Source of the DNA: an uncultured Pseudomonadota bacterium
GTDB lineage: Bacteria > Bdellovibrionota_B > Oligoflexia > Oligoflexales > CAIYRB01
Length of the DNA stretch: 64,000 nucleotides
Reading direction: 5' to 3'
Assembly (NCBI GenBank): GCA_903915625.1
Contig: CAIWTN010000185.1
Location: 1 to 64,000, forward strand
Every line of letters begins with the position of its first letter. Position 1 is the stretch's first letter. Shown one piece after another: positions 60,094-64,000 of this stretch. A program made the translations under genes and the position numbers. Below the pieces are notes generated by a model, which was given only the letters and a program-made list of their open reading frames with translations, was not told the DNA's origin and made no database searches.

Positions 60094-60806
60094 CTACGCC
60101 CAAAAAGCGCATCCTGTTGGTTGAAGACGAACCCAACCTAGCATTCAATCTACAGTTCAATCTTCAGGTTGAGGGTTATGAAGTAGTACCAGCAGTGGAT
60201 GGGCGGATCGCCGTAGCTAAATTCCTCGAGGATGGACCGTTTGATTTAGTCATACTCGATGTCATGCTTCCGGAAATGAATGGATTTGAGGTTGCAGAAA
60301 AGATTCGCCAAACTGACGATCAGACTCATATCCTTATGTTAACTGCTCTTGGAAAAGAAGAAGATCGCTTGCGCGGCTTTGAGGCGGGAGCTGACGACTA
60401 CATTACCAAGCCCTTTCACCTTAAAGAATTTTTGCTCCGCGTTAGGCGAATGGTCAAACGCTCGGAGTATTTCCAGCCAACTACTCCTGAATCTGCCGAC
60501 GGCCACGAACTTGTTTTTGGCCCTTTTCGTCTCGATACGGAATTGCTGCAACTACATGGTCCAAGCGGTCAGCATACATTGACTGCGTTGGAGGCCGACG
60601 TATTGCGAGAATTTATGCAAAATCCTAAACGCGTGCTCTCTCGGCAATACTTACTTGATACCGTTTGGGGCATGAAAGGCGATATCGAAACTAGGACTGT
60701 CGACAATTTCATAGTACGCCTGCGACGCTACCTTGAACCTGAACCGAGCAAACCACGCTACCTGGTCAGTGTCCGTGGACGTGGATATCGCCTTATCGCT
60801 GAATAA
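60090..60806 (+). CDS. OmpR-family response regulator
   Basis: ILLVEDEPNLAFNLQ, DLVILDVMLPEMNGFEV, GADDYITKPFHLKEFLLRVRRMV; winged-helix C-terminus. Confidence 0.96.
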   Translation: MTTPKKRILLVEDEPNLAFNLQFNLQVEGYEVVPAVDGRIAVAKFLEDGPFDLVILDVMLPEMNGFEVAEKIRQTDDQTHILMLTALGKEEDRLRGFEAGADDYITKPFHLKEFLLRVRRMVKRSEYFQPTTPESADGHELVFGPFRLDTELLQLHGPSGQHTLTALEADVLREFMQNPKRVLSRQYLLDTVWGMKGDIETRTVDNFIVRLRRYLEPEPSKPRYLVSVRGRGYRLIAE

Positions 60807-60819
60807 TTTGGGATCAAAT

Positions 60820-61758
60820 ATGTTTCTTAACTTTGAAAAATGGCATGGCTGTCTAAACGACTTCATAGTGATTTGGATCTCTGACAGCGACGGTGATGTC
60901 GTCCTAGACAGCATTAAACGCCAAACTAAACGTCTCTGCGACCGCCGTGGCGGCATCGGTGCTGACGGCATACTTGTGCTTAGACGAAAAAAATCTCAGG
61001 ATCTTACGCCATATGGCCTAACGATTATCAACAGCGACGGATCGATCGCTAAAACTTGCGGCAATGGGCTGAGGTGCGCTGCTCTTAGTGTGCTCAAAAC
61101 CCACCAAGAACATGGCGACCCAAAACAACTCCCTGAATTTGTCGATTTTTTGGTGGAAGGTGAGACCTTAACTTGCCGCTTTGCGTCAGGCGGAGGATCA
61201 CTGCCACTGGTTATTGTGGAGATGGGAGTCCCCGCGCTAAATAGCGAAGTTTCCTGGCATAACATCGCCAAAGACACATTAAAAAAAGTCGCCGAGAACC
61301 TCGGCATTCCAGCTTTGGCCAAAGACTTTGGTGTTTGTACGATTGGCAATCCACACATTGTCATCCATTCGGATCAAGCATCGCGCGAGCTGCTGCTAAA
61401 ACTCGGCCCAGCCTTGCAAAAATCATCGGCTTGGGATGGAATAAACGTACACCTAACGAGACCATTAGAATTGACACCTAAGGATCAATCACGAGCAGGA
61501 CAAGAACTCGGACAACGCCTTAGTGAAGGCTTCCAAGTATATGTCTGGGAACGCGGAGCTGGGGAAACCATGGCCTGCGGCAGCGGTGCCTGCGCTGTAG
61601 CGGCACTTGCCTTAGAGAGCGGACTCTTGGAGCGAGAAAATTGGGTTGCGATTGACATGCCAGGTGGTCGGCTTTATGTGAAACAAGCGGAGGCCAATGA
61701 GCCCGTCATGCTGGCAGGGCCGGGCGCATTCTCCTTTAACGGTAGGATCAGCATTTGA
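60820..61758 (+). CDS. dapF: Diaminopimelate epimerase
   Basis: LNDFIVIW, DRRGGIGADGIL, TCGNGLRCAA, YVWERGAGETMACGSGACAVAALAL. Confidence 0.95.
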   Translation: MFLNFEKWHGCLNDFIVIWISDSDGDVVLDSIKRQTKRLCDRRGGIGADGILVLRRKKSQDLTPYGLTIINSDGSIAKTCGNGLRCAALSVLKTHQEHGDPKQLPEFVDFLVEGETLTCRFASGGGSLPLVIVEMGVPALNSEVSWHNIAKDTLKKVAENLGIPALAKDFGVCTIGNPHIVIHSDQASRELLLKLGPALQKSSAWDGINVHLTRPLELTPKDQSRAGQELGQRLSEGFQVYVWERGAGETMACGSGACAVAALALESGLLERENWVAIDMPGGRLYVKQAEANEPVMLAGPGAFSFNGRISI

Positions 61759-62474
61759 ACCCATTACGCCAACATGAGCAGTGGCTCAAAATGATCACCC
61801 CGGCTTTTGAGGCAGCAAGACGCTATCATAAGCATACCGTACACGGCCTGGATCATATCCCGAAGGACCGTGGTGCAATCGTTGCCGTCAATCACAGCCT
61901 AGCAACCTATGACATCACACTGCTGATGACAGCCATGTATACCGAGCGCGACATCATCGCTCGACCATTAGTGGACAGGCTGTTCTTTCGAATCCCTTTA
62001 CTTGGACCGCTCGTGAGCAATTACTTCGGAGCCGTACAAGGCAGTCCCGAAGCAGCAGAACAGCTATTGCGTGAGGGTGAGATCATAACCGTTGCACCAG
62101 GCGGTATGCGGGAAGCTCTGCGTCCTTCGCGTGATCGTTATAAAATCGAATGGGACAAGCGATTAGGCTTTGTCCGCCTTGCCATGAAGACTCAGGTTCC
62201 GATTGTCTTAGCGGCCTGCCCTAAAGCAGATGACCTGTATGAAGTCTATCCATCACACGTTACCGCGTGGTTCTATCAGAATTATCGCGTGCCGGTTTTT
62301 ATCGCTCGCGGGCGAGGCTGCACGCCTTTACCCAAACCAGTTAAACTAGTCCATTATCTGAGCGAACCAATGGAGCCGCCACCTTGGACGGAAGATGAGG
62401 CAGAGCGAGAAAAACGACTAAAAATATTCCACGCCAAGATCGTTAGTCGAATGAAGGAACTTTTGCAAAGTTGA
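61755..62474 (+). CDS. PlsC-like lysophospholipid acyltransferase
   Basis: GAIVAVNHSLATYDITLL, GEIITVAPGGMREAL, RLGFVRLAMKTQVPIVLAA. Confidence 0.88.
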   Translation: MNPLRQHEQWLKMITPAFEAARRYHKHTVHGLDHIPKDRGAIVAVNHSLATYDITLLMTAMYTERDIIARPLVDRLFFRIPLLGPLVSNYFGAVQGSPEAAEQLLREGEIITVAPGGMREALRPSRDRYKIEWDKRLGFVRLAMKTQVPIVLAACPKADDLYEVYPSHVTAWFYQNYRVPVFIARGRGCTPLPKPVKLVHYLSEPMEPPPWTEDEAEREKRLKIFHAKIVSRMKELLQS

Positions 62475-62538
62475 ACATGTTTACATTTTGAAATAACATT
62501 CTTAGATGCTTTTCACCTCGAATAGGAGGGTTTTAAAC

Positions 62539-62910
62539 ATGGACATCAGAGCATTAGCTAGAAAAATACAATTCTCTTCCGCAAGCGCGACATGGGCTAC
62601 ATCCGTATTTGCATGTCTTTTAAACGCTTCGACCGTCACCGCCGAGCCCGCTCCACCTTATGAGCAAGTGCACCGCATCCTGACTGCTGCCTGCGGCAAG
62701 TGTCATATGAATGGCCATCATCGCGGGGGCATTCAACTTAATACTGAACTACAGGTAGAGAGAGATGCTGAGGTTATCCTCACATCGATCGAAACCAGTG
62801 ACATGCCGTATATGGACCCCACCTGGAATCAGACAGCTCAAGGCAAATTAGTGATACGCTACTTAAAAGCCAAACTCGGCCAAACCGACGACGACAATAG
62901 CCTAGAGTGA
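62539..62910 (+). CDS. Small exported c-type cytochrome-like protein
   Basis: Signal-like N-terminus, ACGKCH haem-binding motif (CxxCH), downstream MPYMDP as possible axial Met. Confidence 0.7.
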   Translation: MDIRALARKIQFSSASATWATSVFACLLNASTVTAEPAPPYEQVHRILTAACGKCHMNGHHRGGIQLNTELQVERDAEVILTSIETSDMPYMDPTWNQTAQGKLVIRYLKAKLGQTDDDNSLE

Positions 62911-63723
62911 TAGTTTTTTTAAAAACTCGCTCCACGGAAAATTAGCATCGCCGAAAGCCACAAAGGGCGGATTGATCAAAGTCCCCGTCCGGTACCTGAG
63001 TGGCTCTCCGTTAAAATCAAGCATTTTGCCACCAGAAGTCTCCAGCACACACTGCGCAGCTGCAGTATCCCAAAGGCTGGTTGGTGAGTTGCGTACGGAC
63101 ACATCGGCAGCACCTGCCGCAATTTCCACATACTTTAATGCACTGCCCACCCGCTTAACTATTGCATGGGGATAACCCGCCAATAATCTCTGGTCCTCCC
63201 CATGTAGGTGAGAACGGCTCACCAGGCATGTGAAATGCTGTTGATCCGCTGCTCTACTGTGAATTGGTAGCAGCTGTGAGGCAGGGGCATTTTGCATAAA
63301 TGCACCTTCGTTCCGATCGGCGACATAGCAAACTCCCCTAGTGGGAGAGAGGACACAGCCTATGGCAGGTTGTCCGTCTACCATCAGAGCAATGTTGACA
63401 CTGAAATCGCCAGTCCGAGACAAAAAGTCTCTGGTCCCGTCGAGCGGGTCAATAAGCCAGAAGCAGCTTTCTTCCTGCACGAGTCGGATACTGGTTGCTG
63501 CTTCAACACCACCTTCTTCTGAGACTATCGGCACACCAGGCAATAACCGGGGTAATTCCGCCGCTAATAGTTCATGAGCTGCTAAATCCGCCTGAGTCAC
63601 CGGAGACTCGTCTCTTTTGGCCTCAGCCCGCAGTTCTTCATTCTTATACCAGTGCATCACTCGTGCACCGGCCATCCGAGCTACGCCCACCAAAGCCGGC
63701 AAAGACACTAAACTTTGACTCAT
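62902..63723 (-). CDS. Inositol monophosphatase family protein, CysQ-like
   Basis: VSEEGG, WLIDPLDGTRDFLSRTGDFSVNIALM, SLWDTAAAQCVLETSGGKMLDFNG. Confidence 0.9.
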   Translation of the reverse strand: MSQSLVSLPALVGVARMAGARVMHWYKNEELRAEAKRDESPVTQADLAAHELLAAELPRLLPGVPIVSEEGGVEAATSIRLVQEESCFWLIDPLDGTRDFLSRTGDFSVNIALMVDGQPAIGCVLSPTRGVCYVADRNEGAFMQNAPASQLLPIHSRAADQQHFTCLVSRSHLHGEDQRLLAGYPHAIVKRVGSALKYVEIAAGAADVSVRNSPTSLWDTAAAQCVLETSGGKMLDFNGEPLRYRTGTLINPPFVAFGDANFPWSEFLKKLSL

Positions 63724-63750
63724 ATCGCAGACCTATCGCATTTTACGGAA

Positions 63751-64000
63751 CTAGCCACGTCTCATGTTTTGAACATTCGCTAAAGACGTTATCAGCTTAG
63801 TAAGAGCAAGACTCTTTTCCTCTGTAGTATGTTCAAAACTAACGCCAGCCTCACTACCCACCATAAAGATACGGCGCACACGGGCCGAAAGCTTCAAGTA
63901 TTCACCATCGGCCAGAGGTGCCGATTTACCGAGTGGAATACGCAATCTTAGCTGCTCACCGGGTTGAAACATGCGGCCATCCTCATCGCGCAAGTAGGCG
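63751..64000 (-). CDS. PilZ-like domain protein, truncated by window edge
   Basis: DGRMFQPGEQLRLRIPLG...LKLSARVRRIFMVGSEAGVSFEHTTEEKSL; open to the window end on the minus strand. Confidence 0.55.
   Translation of the reverse strand, partial: AYLRDEDGRMFQPGEQLRLRIPLGKSAPLADGEYLKLSARVRRIFMVGSEAGVSFEHTTEEKSLALTKLITSLANVQNMRRG

Overview
This 64 kb window looks like chromosome from a Gram-negative, apparently motile bacterium, plausibly of the Bdellovibrionota/Oligoflexia type (an inference from gene style only). Most of it is housekeeping: a long SUF Fe-S operon (sufB-C-D-S-U, two Nfu-type genes, an Rrf2 regulator and a nuoB), hemH, apaG, dapD, tdk, an UbiB/AarF kinase, prfB with its programmed frameshift, prkA-yeaH-spoVR, flbD-motA-motB, acpP-rpiB-glyA-nrdR-ribE-ribBX-ribH-nusB, a two-component pair, dapF and a cysQ-like gene. 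There are two tRNA genes, Ser(CGA) and Leu(CAG). I see no IS element, prophage, rRNA or CRISPR array. The accessory part includes two FtsX-type permeases with a LolA-like protein and no ATPase; a MotAB-TPR-degenerate-MCP locus; a PqaA-like gene split by one in-frame stop codon; and a pseudopilin cluster whose largest member ends in a Hint (hedgehog/intein-type) domain, next to two secreted serine proteases. The Hint-pilin-protease locus is the best candidate for an undescribed system. All homology calls are motif recognition by eye; no database search was run.
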